A DNA stretch of 36,295 nucleotides. Origin: Pseudomonadales bacterium. Lineage in GTDB: Bacteria > Pseudomonadota > Gammaproteobacteria > Pseudomonadales > Azotimanducaceae. Position 1 is the first letter of the stretch; every line of letters begins with the position of its first letter. The stretch lies in assembly GCA_019090385.1 (NCBI GenBank), contig JAHRWB010000126.1, forward strand, positions 1-36,295. Reading direction: 5' to 3'. Position numbers and translations under genes: made by a program. Positions 1 to 8,398 of this stretch are shown here, piece after piece. The notes under the pieces are model-generated. The model made no database searches, had not been told where the DNA came from, and saw only the letters and a list, made by a program, of their open reading frames with translations.

Positions 1-55
1 CAGATCCTAATGATAAAGCTGCCACCAGCAGGGTGACTATCAGATTTTTTTTCAC
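1..55 (-). CDS. Partial gene, N-terminus with signal-peptide-like sequence
   Basis: Only the first 18 codons lie inside the window; the gene runs off the left edge. On the minus strand a GTG start is preceded by GAGGA with a 7-base spacer. The residues are M-K-K-N-L-I-V-T-L-L-V-A-A-L-S-L-G-S: two lysines followed by a hydrophobic stretch, which is the layout of a Sec signal peptide. Whether a lipobox cysteine or a signal peptidase I site follows cannot be seen. It is divergent from the SDR gene. The product is unknown; an exported or periplasmic protein is an inference from the leader alone. Confidence 0.6.
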   Translation of the reverse strand, partial: MKKNLIVTLLVAALSLGS

Positions 56-97
56 GATATCGTCCTCTATAAATTGTTATTCTACAATCGTTGAGAA

Positions 98-118
98 ACG
101 TGTGAATCCTTTACACGT
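98..118. promoter_or_regulatory. Inverted repeat, possible operator
   Basis: The arms ACGTGT (98-103) and ACACGT (113-118) are exact reverse complements separated by 9 bases. They lie in the 242-base gap between the divergent partial gene and the SDR gene, just before a tandem repeat. This geometry suits a dimeric regulator, but 6-base arms can arise by chance. Confidence 0.3.
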
Positions 119-147
119 ATTCCATGTGCATAAATTCCATGTGCATA
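119..147. repeat. Two tandem copies of a 15-base unit
   Basis: ATTCCATGTGCATA occurs at 119-132 and again at 134-147, a 15-base period with one linking A. It sits upstream of the SDR/BVMO pair and next to an inverted repeat. It could be a double binding site for a regulator or simple slippage; the sequence cannot tell which. Confidence 0.6.
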
Positions 148-230
148 GTTTTGAACCTTTTACCTGAAATCCCCTAAGCATGTCAGGAAACCTACAGCAG
201 AAAATTCGATACCAACCAAGCCGAAATAGA

Positions 231-262
231 TTGACCCAGAATTATATTTTTTTCAATATAAA
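231..262 (+). promoter_or_regulatory. Candidate promoter of the SDR/BVMO operon
   Basis: A TTGACC -35-like hexamer (231-236) is followed by a very AT-rich stretch ending in TATAAA (257-262). The 20-base spacing is long; AATATA at 18 bases is the alternative -10. The SDR ATG lies about 35 bases downstream. This is a weak, by-eye call. Confidence 0.3.
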
Positions 263-297
263 ACTTACATCAATATCCATAAAAGAGGGGAATTTAT

Positions 298-1062
298 ATG
301 AGACTTGAAAATAAATCTGTACTCATCACCGGGGCTGGAAGTGGTCAAGGCCGCGCTGCTGCAAAGCTTTTTGCCCAAGAAGGAGCAAAAATAGTTGTTT
401 TCGACCGAGATAAAACCGGCGCAGAGGAAACCGTAGCGCAAATCCTGACAAACCAGGGTAAGGCACAGCTTGCCATCGGAGATGTAAGTAAGGCTGCAGA
501 TGTACAATCTGCCATCGAACTTGCCAAGGAAGCTCATGGTGGGTTGGACGTGCTGTATAACAATGCCGCAATATGGTCCGCCGGGAATATCGATAATTAT
601 GTAACAGAACTAGATGAAGATGGTTGGGATGCCGTAATAACTGTCAATCTCAAAGGGCTTTACCTCTGTTGTAAGTATGGCATCCCCGCCCTTATCGAAT
701 CGGGTGGTGGTTCAGTGATTAATGTCGCGTCGGTAGCCGGCTTAAAGGGCAGCCGCAATCGAAGCCACGCCTATTCGGCAAGCAAAGGCGGCGTTATCTC
801 GTTGACCCGATCCATGGCCATAGCCTATGCAAAAGACGGCGTACGCGTTAATGTTATTTGTCCAGGCGGAGTGGATACACCGATGTTGCAGCCCATGGTC
901 AACACACCCGACCGATTCGATAAATTCGCCAAAGCCCACCCGTTGGGTCGCATGGGAGAACCTGAAGATATTGCTAAAACTGCACTGTTTTTGGCCTCGG
1001 ACGATTCCGCCTGGATTACCGGCGTAACCATACCGGTCGATGGCGGCATTAGCGCTTCGTAA
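298..1062 (+). CDS. SDR family NAD(P)-dependent oxidoreductase
   Basis: Classical short-chain dehydrogenase of 254 aa, the usual family length. It should interconvert a hydroxyl and a keto group in the cytoplasm. The Rossmann motif T-G-A-G-S-G-Q-G is at residues 11-18. Asp36 at the end of beta strand 2 favours NAD over NADP. N-N-A-A is at 88-91 and the catalytic set is Asn117, Ser145, Tyr159 and Lys163. The C-terminus ends in the common V-D-G-G-I pattern. The ATG start has AGAGGGG about 8 bases upstream. The BVMO gene follows after 40 bases on the same strand, so the SDR could supply it with a ketone (inference). The substrate is unknown. Confidence 0.95.
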   Translation: MRLENKSVLITGAGSGQGRAAAKLFAQEGAKIVVFDRDKTGAEETVAQILTNQGKAQLAIGDVSKAADVQSAIELAKEAHGGLDVLYNNAAIWSAGNIDNYVTELDEDGWDAVITVNLKGLYLCCKYGIPALIESGGGSVINVASVAGLKGSRNRSHAYSASKGGVISLTRSMAIAYAKDGVRVNVICPGGVDTPMLQPMVNTPDRFDKFAKAHPLGRMGEPEDIAKTALFLASDDSAWITGVTIPVDGGISAS

Positions 1063-1102
1063 AAAAATGGGACAATGCATCAACAGGAATTAAATATACA
1101 CT

Positions 1103-3013
1103 ATGAGCAATAAACAAAGCACTGATCTTACCTCTGAACAGCAATTTGCCAACGCAGTGGCCATTGCCAATGTGCCAACTTTGTTAATGGTATTGGTCCA
1201 ACTCACTGGTCAGATGCATTGGCTCGAATCACCCTACCGGCCTGCTCGTGGCCGGGGCATGGGAGATAACGATAGTGGCGGACTACCACCGGAGATTCAG
1301 GAAGAAATTAGAACAGCAGCATTGCAGGCAATTTTGGCCTGGCACAATGGTCGGGCCATCGCTATACCAGAACCCTCCCCCTCTCAATTAGTAGAGATGC
1401 TCAGTGTCTCCATGGGCGAAGAAATCCCGACAGAGTACGGTGAATTTACCTCAGCACAACTCGGATATCGTCCAGTCCCAACTGAGCATATCCCCATGCC
1501 AGAGGGCTTTAACGTACTAATTGTCGGGGCCGGGGTTTCGGGTATCTGTGCAGCTGTTCACCTGAAAGCTGCAGGTATTCCTTTTACTGTAATAGAGAAG
1601 AATGCAACCGTTGGCGGCACCTGGCTAGAAAATCGTTATCCTGGAGCAGGCGTAGACACACCCAATCACCTTTACTCTTTTTCATTTTTAAGCTATGACT
1701 GGAAAAAATACTTCGCCCTACGTGATGAACTTTATGAATACTTGCAGCATGTGGCAAACGAGTTTGAACTGGCGCCAGAAATTCAATTTAATACTGAAGT
1801 AAAATCGGCCAGCTACCATGAACAAAGTCAAACCTGGGAAGTAGAAGTACTTAACCCGAATGGAACACCTGAAACAATTAAAGCAAACGTCGTTATAGGC
1901 GCAATCGGAATATTTAACCCCCTGGTTTACCCGGATATTAACGGGCTGGAAACTTTCGAAGGCCCCTCTTTCCATACGGCAGACTGGCCGGAAGACATAA
2001 ATCTTGATAATAAACGCATCGCCATCATTGGTAATGGTGCAAGTTGCATGCAGATCGCACCAGAGATCCAGAACCAGGTTGATTCACTTACTATTTTTCA
2101 GCGCTCCCCACATTGGGCCGCACCCTTCGAACAATTTCGTCGAGAAGTTCCAGAACCTTTGCGGTTTTTACTTAAGGAGCTGCCTATTTATCAGGCTTGG
2201 TATCGTGTTCGTCTAGGCTGGACATTCAACGACCGGGTGCACGCCTCACTGCAAAAAGACCCGGACTGGGAGTTCCAGGACCGCTCACTCAACGCCACTA
2301 ATGATGCCCACCGCAATTACTATTCACGTTATATTATCGACCAACTTGGCGAACGTACAGATTTGTTGGCAAAAGTAATGCCAACCTACCCACCTTTCGG
2401 CAAGCGCATGCTAATGGACAATGGCTGGTACAGCATGCTGAACAACCCCAAAGTAGAGCTGGTAGATAACCCTGTGGTTGAAATTGGACCAGACAGCATA
2501 ATGACGGAAGATGGATCAACCTTCGATGCGGACGTGTTGATATTGGCAACCGGTTTTGATGTGCTGCGGTTTAATACCGCTTTTGAGGTCACAGGTCGCT
2601 CTGGCACTTCTTTACGAGATGCCTGGCAAGACGATAATGCCAAAGCCTATATCGGCACTACTATTCCCGACTTTCCAAATTTTTATATGTTATACGGCCC
2701 CAATCTTCAACCAGGTCACGGAGGCAGCTTGATCTTTGTAGTGGAAATGCAGGTACACTACATTATGGATGCACTTAGGAAGATGAGTGAGCAGGGCATC
2801 GCGGTCGTTGAGTGTCGTCAGGACGTATATGATAACTACAATGAGGCAATTGATGCAGCCCACGAAAAGATGGTCTGGACTCACAAAGGCATGTCTTCCT
2901 ACTACCGAAATAACCGCGGACGTATAGTAGTCAACTCACCTTACAGGAATGTGGACTACTACAAAAAAACCCGCGAAATAAACCTTGAAGATTTCAATAC
3001 AGAGCCCATTTAA
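1103..3013 (+). CDS. Flavin-containing Baeyer-Villiger monooxygenase, 4-hydroxyacetophenone monooxygenase-like
   Basis: Type I BVMO of 636 aa: FAD- and NADPH-dependent insertion of one oxygen next to a ketone, giving an ester or lactone. The first Rossmann motif G-A-G-V-S-G is at 142-147. The BVMO signature F-E-G-P-S-F-H-T-A-D-W-P is at 285-296, and the second one (G-T-W..., Tyr-Pro-Gly, Asp185) is at about 172-185. The second nucleotide motif at 310-315 reads G-N-G-A-S-C, with Cys where Gly or Ala is usual. About 130 residues precede the FAD domain and contain an N-V-P-T-L-L-like segment. That extension and the total length match the HAPMO subfamily as I recall it, not cyclohexanone monooxygenases. 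It probably shares a transcript with the upstream SDR. An aryl or long-chain ketone substrate is inference. Confidence 0.92.
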   Translation: MSNKQSTDLTSEQQFANAVAIANVPTLLMVLVQLTGQMHWLESPYRPARGRGMGDNDSGGLPPEIQEEIRTAALQAILAWHNGRAIAIPEPSPSQLVEMLSVSMGEEIPTEYGEFTSAQLGYRPVPTEHIPMPEGFNVLIVGAGVSGICAAVHLKAAGIPFTVIEKNATVGGTWLENRYPGAGVDTPNHLYSFSFLSYDWKKYFALRDELYEYLQHVANEFELAPEIQFNTEVKSASYHEQSQTWEVEVLNPNGTPETIKANVVIGAIGIFNPLVYPDINGLETFEGPSFHTADWPEDINLDNKRIAIIGNGASCMQIAPEIQNQVDSLTIFQRSPHWAAPFEQFRREVPEPLRFLLKELPIYQAWYRVRLGWTFNDRVHASLQKDPDWEFQDRSLNATNDAHRNYYSRYIIDQLGERTDLLAKVMPTYPPFGKRMLMDNGWYSMLNNPKVELVDNPVVEIGPDSIMTEDGSTFDADVLILATGFDVLRFNTAFEVTGRSGTSLRDAWQDDNAKAYIGTTIPDFPNFYMLYGPNLQPGHGGSLIFVVEMQVHYIMDALRKMSEQGIAVVECRQDVYDNYNEAIDAAHEKMVWTHKGMSSYYRNNRGRIVVNSPYRNVDYYKKTREINLEDFNTEPI

Positions 3014-3020
3014 TTTAATC

Positions 3021-3056
3021 GTCAGGGCAGTTACAAATAATTGAAGCTACCCTGAC
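3021..3056. terminator. Candidate bidirectional terminator hairpin
   Basis: GTCAGGG (3021-3027) and CCCTGAC (3050-3056) form a 7-bp stem, extended by AG/CT after one mismatch. It lies between the converging BVMO and phosphotriesterase-like genes. No long U-tract is present, so an intrinsic terminator is likely but not certain. Confidence 0.45.
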
Positions 3057-3077
3057 TGAACAAAATTAATTAGCAAA

Positions 3078-4046
3078 CTAGCGCTGAAAATATTTTCGTG
3101 GGTTGGCTATGGTGAGCGTATCAATTTTTTCATCACGTACACCAGCATCACGCATCTGCGGCAGTATATTTCTGCAAATATGACCAAAGTTCCAGTTAGG
3201 CGATTGACCAGACATCTCCCCAAAACCACTACCAGGTCGACCACGCATACAATGCACTGCATCGTGAGACAGCATAATTCGATCATATCCGACCGACAGC
3301 AAGCCGCACAAGGATGCCAAGCGCAACTTATCCGATGCGATGCTTTCAATCCCAAAACGATCAAAACCTAACCAGGCACCACGATCCAGAATATCAAAGT
3401 AATAGCGCATATCTCCAACACCACAGGCGTGTCCAATTAGCACCTTATTGAAATCAACACCCTCTTCGTCAAAAACATTCAGTATTTCACGGCCATAAGG
3501 CTCAACTTCGCTGTTATGACAAAGAATAGGGGCCCCTGTTGCTTTGTGTGCCTTGGCCGCAGCACGCAAACACTTGGTCTCTGCACTAGTGACTCCAGTG
3601 CCTATCTCGGTAAAGCCAGGAATACCACCAGTGGCAACCTTGATAATGCCCGCTTTTATGCCTGTTTCTCCAATGCCTTCAGTCAATTCACGTTCGTAAA
3701 TTTCACCTATCGCATCCACATCAAGCATACGAAAATGCATGGGAATGCCCAGGGCATCATTATAAAGACCCGTAGCTATAACGATCTGCATACCGGATTT
3801 AGAAGCGACTTCCGCAGCGAACTCCGGATCTCGACCAAGCTCCATGGGGCAGGGATCAACAAAGCTCTTCACGCCCAGATCTATTATTTCTGCCATTTTA
3901 TCAACAGCACTTGCAACCTCGTCCTTACGGTTAAAATCATCGGGATCAAGCTCCCAACCCGGCATACCGACTGACAAATGTTCATGAATCAAGGTAAAAC
4001 CCAAATCATCTGGAGAAATAGGCCCCAATACAGAATTTATACTCAT
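3078..4046 (-). CDS. Phosphotriesterase-family metal-dependent hydrolase
   Basis: Member of the PTE-like amidohydrolase superfamily, whose members hydrolyse phosphotriesters, lactones or related esters. With the chosen start it has 322 aa and every binuclear-metal ligand: His21 and His23 (I-H-E-H), Lys136 (the carboxylated lysine, in I-K-V-A-T-G), His177 (C-H-N), His206 (G-H-A) and Asp262 (S-H-D). An in-frame ATG at 4082 would overlap the upstream gene, but the ATG at 4046 has GGGAGA upstream and leaves a 16-base gap, so 4046 is preferred. It is the last gene of a leftward run. Lactonase activity on a ring-expanded Baeyer-Villiger product is a plausible role but is inference. Confidence 0.92.
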   Translation of the reverse strand: MSINSVLGPISPDDLGFTLIHEHLSVGMPGWELDPDDFNRKDEVASAVDKMAEIIDLGVKSFVDPCPMELGRDPEFAAEVASKSGMQIVIATGLYNDALGIPMHFRMLDVDAIGEIYERELTEGIGETGIKAGIIKVATGGIPGFTEIGTGVTSAETKCLRAAAKAHKATGAPILCHNSEVEPYGREILNVFDEEGVDFNKVLIGHACGVGDMRYYFDILDRGAWLGFDRFGIESIASDKLRLASLCGLLSVGYDRIMLSHDAVHCMRGRPGSGFGEMSGQSPNWNFGHICRNILPQMRDAGVRDEKIDTLTIANPRKYFQR

Positions 4047-4062
4047 ATCATGCTCTCCCAAT

Positions 4063-5793
4063 CTAATTGGCCAAACGGCCATAATTTCCTTTCAGTAATT
4101 CACCGGCAAAGTTGCCTGTGGCTTCACCATCTCGCATTGCTACCTGCCCATTCACAATAGTCGCAGTAATACCCTTGGCCTTTTGCACCAGTCGCAAACT
4201 ACCACCGGGCAAGTCATTTTCTACCGTCGGCGTCAGGGGCGCTATCTGGTCAGGGTCAAAAACAACCAAATCAGCTTTATAACCTGAACGCAGTAGTCCA
4301 CGTTGTGGCAATTCCCAGGCGGAAGCAATATCAAAAGTCAGCATTCTAACCGCCTGCTCTATGGTAAAAGCCTGTTGCTCCCTGACCCAATAACTAAGCA
4401 GATAGGATTGCAATGATGAACCAATTTCCTGGCCAACATGCGCTCCAGAGTCTGAAAATGTCGCCAGCGTATGAGGACTGCGCAATAAACCCAGCACGTC
4501 TTCCGGAACGTCATTGGCTATAGGTTGTAAAAAGAACTGTTTAAAATCTGTCTCAAGCACCAAATCCAGCATCAGCTCAACCGGATGCAAATTTCTCTGC
4601 CGGGCTAGCTCGCCAACGCTAGGGTCTCGCCAATCCCCGTCTTGAAGTACCCAGAGCGCATCATAATCCGGCTTGCGGGGGTCATGGGTTGATGCCGCAC
4701 CACCTTGAAAAATAGCATCCTTGGGTTTCATTTCCGCCTCTGCAGCAATTAGGGCCTCACGCACAACCGGGTCTTGCATCCGTCTGCGCTGCTCATCGCG
4801 TGGCAGACTTCGTAATTCTCGCCATGCCGGCAATTGATCAAACGGCATGTTGGAATTGAATGAAAATAGCACACTTAAAGGACGGGTAGCCGCCTGGCCA
4901 AACATTCGCCCCCCCGCTGCAATAGTTTGTTCAATATAATCTGTATGCTTATGCCAGCGGCCACGAGCCCCTTTGGTTGTTAATGTACCAAAAGTCACTG
5001 GCCTGCCGGTACGCACCGCCAGAGATTGTAGTTGGGATAGATAGTTGCGTCGCGCTTCCCGATCATTGGAGATTTCAGCAGATATTTCAAATATGCCGGT
5101 ATTCAAATCCGCCATCACATCCACCAGCGCATCAATCTCGGACCAGTCAGCAACCCGACTGGCAACAGGCGCGCCATCTGGCGTGACATGGGTATGCGTA
5201 CGAGAACTCGAAAACCCAATCGCCCCGGCTTTAATCGCCTCACGCAAAGCCTGCTTCATTTGCTCAAGTTCCGCTGGGCTCGCATGTGCCTGCTCCAAAG
5301 CTCGCTCTCCCATGGTATACATGCGCAGGGCAGAATGGCCGATATAGGCACCGTAGTTCATGCCTTTAGGTAAGGCTTCAAGTGTCTGGAGGTACTCCGG
5401 AAAAGTCTCCCAGTTCCAGTTAACTCCCTTCAGCATGGCGTCAGCGGGAATATCTTCCACTGACTCCAAGCAGCGGGCAAACCATTCCCGCTCCTCGGGC
5501 CGACAGGGTGCCAGAGTAAAGCCACAGTTCCCCATTATTACACTGGTTACGCCGTGCCAGCATGAGCAGGTACCTGACTTATCCCAACTTACCTGGGCAT
5601 CCATATGGGTATGTGCATCTATAAAACCTGGTGCGACTACCAGGCCATCAGCCTCAATAATTTCGTCAGCGCGACTACTAATACGCCCTAGTTCAACTAT
5701 TCTCCCTTCGGCAATAGCCACATCTCCACGATAGCGGGGAGCTCCGGAACCATCAACAATCGTTCCGTTTCGTATCAACAGATCAAGCTTCAT
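4063..5793 (-). CDS. Amidohydrolase of the N-acyl-D-amino-acid deacylase (COG3653) type
   Basis: Amidohydrolase of 576 aa with the small beta-sandwich domain at the N-terminus (R-N-G-T-I-V-D-G) followed by the TIM barrel. His61 and His63 lie in G-F-I-D-A-H-T-H. The family hallmark N-C-G-F-T-L-A-P places Cys90 in the metal site. S-D-S-G-A-H near residue 460 would supply the catalytic Asp. The C-terminus returns to the sandwich (A-D-L-V-V-F-D-P). The start has AAGAGGA 8 bases upstream. The downstream phosphotriesterase-like gene begins 16 bases after its stop. Many relatives are named D-aminoacylase without biochemical support; here an amide, carbamate or cyclic imide substrate is equally possible. 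Confidence 0.92.
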   Translation of the reverse strand: MKLDLLIRNGTIVDGSGAPRYRGDVAIAEGRIVELGRISSRADEIIEADGLVVAPGFIDAHTHMDAQVSWDKSGTCSCWHGVTSVIMGNCGFTLAPCRPEEREWFARCLESVEDIPADAMLKGVNWNWETFPEYLQTLEALPKGMNYGAYIGHSALRMYTMGERALEQAHASPAELEQMKQALREAIKAGAIGFSSSRTHTHVTPDGAPVASRVADWSEIDALVDVMADLNTGIFEISAEISNDREARRNYLSQLQSLAVRTGRPVTFGTLTTKGARGRWHKHTDYIEQTIAAGGRMFGQAATRPLSVLFSFNSNMPFDQLPAWRELRSLPRDEQRRRMQDPVVREALIAAEAEMKPKDAIFQGGAASTHDPRKPDYDALWVLQDGDWRDPSVGELARQRNLHPVELMLDLVLETDFKQFFLQPIANDVPEDVLGLLRSPHTLATFSDSGAHVGQEIGSSLQSYLLSYWVREQQAFTIEQAVRMLTFDIASAWELPQRGLLRSGYKADLVVFDPDQIAPLTPTVENDLPGGSLRLVQKAKGITATIVNGQVAMRDGEATGNFAGELLKGNYGRLAN

Positions 5794-5884
5794 TTGTTTT
5801 TCCTCTTGCGCTGCGACTTAAGCTAGCCAGATTTATCCATAAACCGTCGGAGCCTTACATAACCTTCTGGGACCTTATGGAACC

Positions 5885-7012
5885 CTATAAGCCATACAAG
5901 CGGGCGCTGTTATCCCACAAAATCCGCCGCTGGCTGGCTTCTGCCATGGGCAGCTCCAAAAATTTATCTATCGCATGGGGATAAGCAGAATCGTCATGGG
6001 GCCAGTCGGTAGACAACACCAGGTTACCATCACCAATAGTTTCAATAACCTGGGTCGCCAATTTCTCTTCCGGCTCTATAGAAACATAACAATGTTCAGC
6101 AAATAATTCCGAAGGGAGCTGTTTTTGACCAAATAACTCGGCATCTCCCCATTTTTCCCAACGCTCATCAAGTGCCCATAGCCACCAGGATAACCAGGAA
6201 CAATTACCTTCAAGAAATGCCATTCGCAATCCGGGAAAACGGCTAAGAACTCCCCCGGTAAGCACCGAACCCAATGCCAGCATCATTTCTACCGGCTGAC
6301 CCGCAGCATGCCCCAACACTAGATTATCGTGATATCGATTGGCAAGGTGTTCAGTATAAGCCGCATGATTTCCGTGAAAAGAAATAGCTACACCACACTC
6401 TTCCGCGGCCGCCCATACTGGATCGTAATAACGATCGTATAGCTGACGTTGATTTAAAGGCTGGGAAGGCAGAACCCAAGTCAGTGCTCCCAGCGATTCC
6501 GAAGCAAATTTGGCTTCTTGCACGGCCAGCTCGGGATCGTGAAGCGGAATCAATGCCGCCACCTTCAAACGTGCAGGGTCTGCCGAGCAAAAATCAGCTA
6601 ACCAGCGATTGTAGGCGCGACAGAGTGCCGCTGCTAACGGCGGATCAAGACCATCAATACCAATGGTATGGGAAGCCCAGCTCCTGAATACCACAGCGAT
6701 ATCAATCCCCTCAACCTCCATGGCAGCAAGCATGGCCTCCGGTCGAGTTACCCCCATTACCTGTTTTTCTTCCGGACGTTCTTCCTCCAAACGTTCTGCA
6801 GCGTTGCTCATGCGCAACCCCCATGCACGTTGGCGCTCCGGACGATCAATATGGGGTGGTAATACGTAACCGGCAACCTCGCAAATAGCACCAGGTAAGT
6901 CGCTGGGGGTAGGAGCCTGATCACGGAATTTAGGGTCAATGTAATCCCGCCACAACCCTACGGGCTCTATCACATGCAGATCACTGTCGATGATTCGGAA
7001 GTCCTTTTTCAT
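5885..7012 (-). CDS. Amidohydrolase family 2 (COG2159, ACMSD-like) metal-dependent hydrolase or decarboxylase
   Basis: TIM-barrel metalloenzyme of 375 aa, the size usual for COG2159. Relatives such as ACMSD and 5-carboxyvanillate decarboxylase remove a carboxylate without a cofactor; others hydrolyse C-C bonds. The N-terminal metal motif reads D-S-D-L-H-V-I-E-P (residues 9-17). Later ligands are visible as S-F-H-G-N-H, L-G-H-A-A-G, and S-T-D-W-P-H-D-D for the catalytic Asp. The start has GGGGGAA about 9 bases upstream. It is separated by 91 bases from the following D-aminoacylase-like gene and by 174 bases from the preceding dehydrogenase. It is only distantly similar to the other COG2159 protein at 8399-9538, so the two probably act on different intermediates. 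Confidence 0.92.
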   Translation of the reverse strand: MKKDFRIIDSDLHVIEPVGLWRDYIDPKFRDQAPTPSDLPGAICEVAGYVLPPHIDRPERQRAWGLRMSNAAERLEEERPEEKQVMGVTRPEAMLAAMEVEGIDIAVVFRSWASHTIGIDGLDPPLAAALCRAYNRWLADFCSADPARLKVAALIPLHDPELAVQEAKFASESLGALTWVLPSQPLNQRQLYDRYYDPVWAAAEECGVAISFHGNHAAYTEHLANRYHDNLVLGHAAGQPVEMMLALGSVLTGGVLSRFPGLRMAFLEGNCSWLSWWLWALDERWEKWGDAELFGQKQLPSELFAEHCYVSIEPEEKLATQVIETIGDGNLVLSTDWPHDDSAYPHAIDKFLELPMAEASQRRILWDNSARLYGL

Positions 7013-7186
7013 CCTGGTATTCCCCCATTGATGCTACGGTCAATTAATCAACCATCAGATATTTGAGATCTGCTTAAATTTGCGCTAATAAAACACCCTC
7101 TGCAAGGTAAAATGCCACCTACTACATGATCTTCCTGGCAAGCACCGTAAAAGTGGCAAGATCCAATTCATCGAGCCCACGCGACT

Positions 7187-8293
7187 TTAAGCCAGTGGCG
7201 TACAATCGAAGGGCACACCAACTTTGTCACCCACATTGCGTAGCGCCTGCACCAGAGAACCTGGATAAGACACTGCACCTTCGCTACGGCGGACATCCAT
7301 GGCCTGTTGCTCAATTTCACCCGGTAAATAAATCTGTTGCCCGGGCAATGCATCCTCCTCACCCGCGGCTCTAATCTGAAGCACCATATCTTCTATATCA
7401 TCAAAATAGGCTTCACGATCCCTGAATAAGCCTGGATCCATAAGTTGGAAAAACTGTCCCCTATGACCAATAGACACATCGCCAGTGTGCGCCGACCCGG
7501 AAAGAATACCAGCCAGTATGTTCGACGAGGCTGCCAAGCCAATACCTTTATAGCCCCCAATTGCAGGAATGATGCCCTTTAATGCTTCATCCGGGTCCAC
7601 TGTTGGTTTTCCTTCGCTACTGAGAAAGCCCCATTCCGTGGGAATCTCCTTGCCCTCGGATCGTGCGCGCATTACTTTGCCAAGTGCCACAGGTGTCATC
7701 GCCATATCAAGCACGATGGGGGGAGCATTTCGTCGCGGGAAAGTCCAGACAATGGGATTATTGCCAAATAATCTTCGCCGACTGCCAAAGGGTGCCAAGG
7801 TCGGAATACTGGTGGTAGCGCCATAGCAAATAAACCCCGCCATAGCCGCATGGTAGGGATAATTAGCCCCACACCCCCAGTCATTGGAATTACGGATAAC
7901 ACCCGTCACTATGCCAGAGGACTTCGCCACCTCAATGAGGTGCTCCATAAAGCGCGTCACCACCAATTGACCCAGGCCGTGGTTACCGTCCCCAACAACT
8001 GCAGCCGGCGTTTCCTTTACGATTTGCATTCGCGCTTTTGGGTCAGTAGAGCCGTCTTTAAACCAGTTGACATACCAACTCACTCTCTGAAACCCGTGGG
8101 TATCCACACCCCTCAAATCGGACCAGAGTTGATTATCTATAACTGTAGTCGCATCTGCTTCCCGCATGCCGGCAGCAACGTATACTGCAATGCCCCAGGG
8201 TTTCAACTCATTCAATTTAAAACTGGAACGGCTCTGCGAAACACCTCGAGCGGCGGGTTTATCATTCATACCTGGAATATCTTTATTACTCAT
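7187..8293 (-). CDS. Ldh/Mdh type-2 family NAD(P)-dependent 2-hydroxyacid dehydrogenase
   Basis: Member of the malate/L-lactate dehydrogenase family unrelated to classical LDH, which oxidises 2-hydroxy acids or reduces imines. The ATG at 8293 is chosen over one at 8356; its ribosome site is weak (AGAAG) and residue numbers refer to it (368 aa). The family region G-V-D-T-H-G-F-Q-R is at 62-70. The segment usually read N-S-x-H-F-G is N-S-N-D-W-G at 135-140, so a His expected in the active site is Asp138. The nucleotide-binding region Y/F-G-N-N-P is at 176-180. It lies between two amidohydrolase genes on the same strand and may oxidise a hydroxy acid made by one of them (inference). Confidence 0.88.
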   Translation of the reverse strand: MSNKDIPGMNDKPAARGVSQSRSSFKLNELKPWGIAVYVAAGMREADATTVIDNQLWSDLRGVDTHGFQRVSWYVNWFKDGSTDPKARMQIVKETPAAVVGDGNHGLGQLVVTRFMEHLIEVAKSSGIVTGVIRNSNDWGCGANYPYHAAMAGFICYGATTSIPTLAPFGSRRRLFGNNPIVWTFPRRNAPPIVLDMAMTPVALGKVMRARSEGKEIPTEWGFLSSEGKPTVDPDEALKGIIPAIGGYKGIGLAASSNILAGILSGSAHTGDVSIGHRGQFFQLMDPGLFRDREAYFDDIEDMVLQIRAAGEEDALPGQQIYLPGEIEQQAMDVRRSEGAVSYPGSLVQALRNVGDKVGVPFDCTPLA

Positions 8294-8398
8294 ATGCGAC
8301 TTCTTATTATCTTGAAGTTGGCTTGAACCCGTAGCATGCCGGTCTGTATCCAGCACACACCTTATTTACCAGCATTACCCGACCTAACAATACGCTGG

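Noticed and set aside
265-537. Minus-strand open frame opposite the first SDR gene
   Set aside because: It lies wholly inside a strongly supported SDR gene and shows no domain or ribosome site.
3516-3974. 152-codon plus-strand open frame inside the phosphotriesterase-like gene
   Set aside because: The opposite frame carries every metal ligand of the family.
7128-7163. Hairpin GATCTT...AAGATC downstream of the Ldh-type gene
   Set aside because: Only 6-bp arms around a long, poorly paired loop and no U-tract; too weak to list as a terminator.
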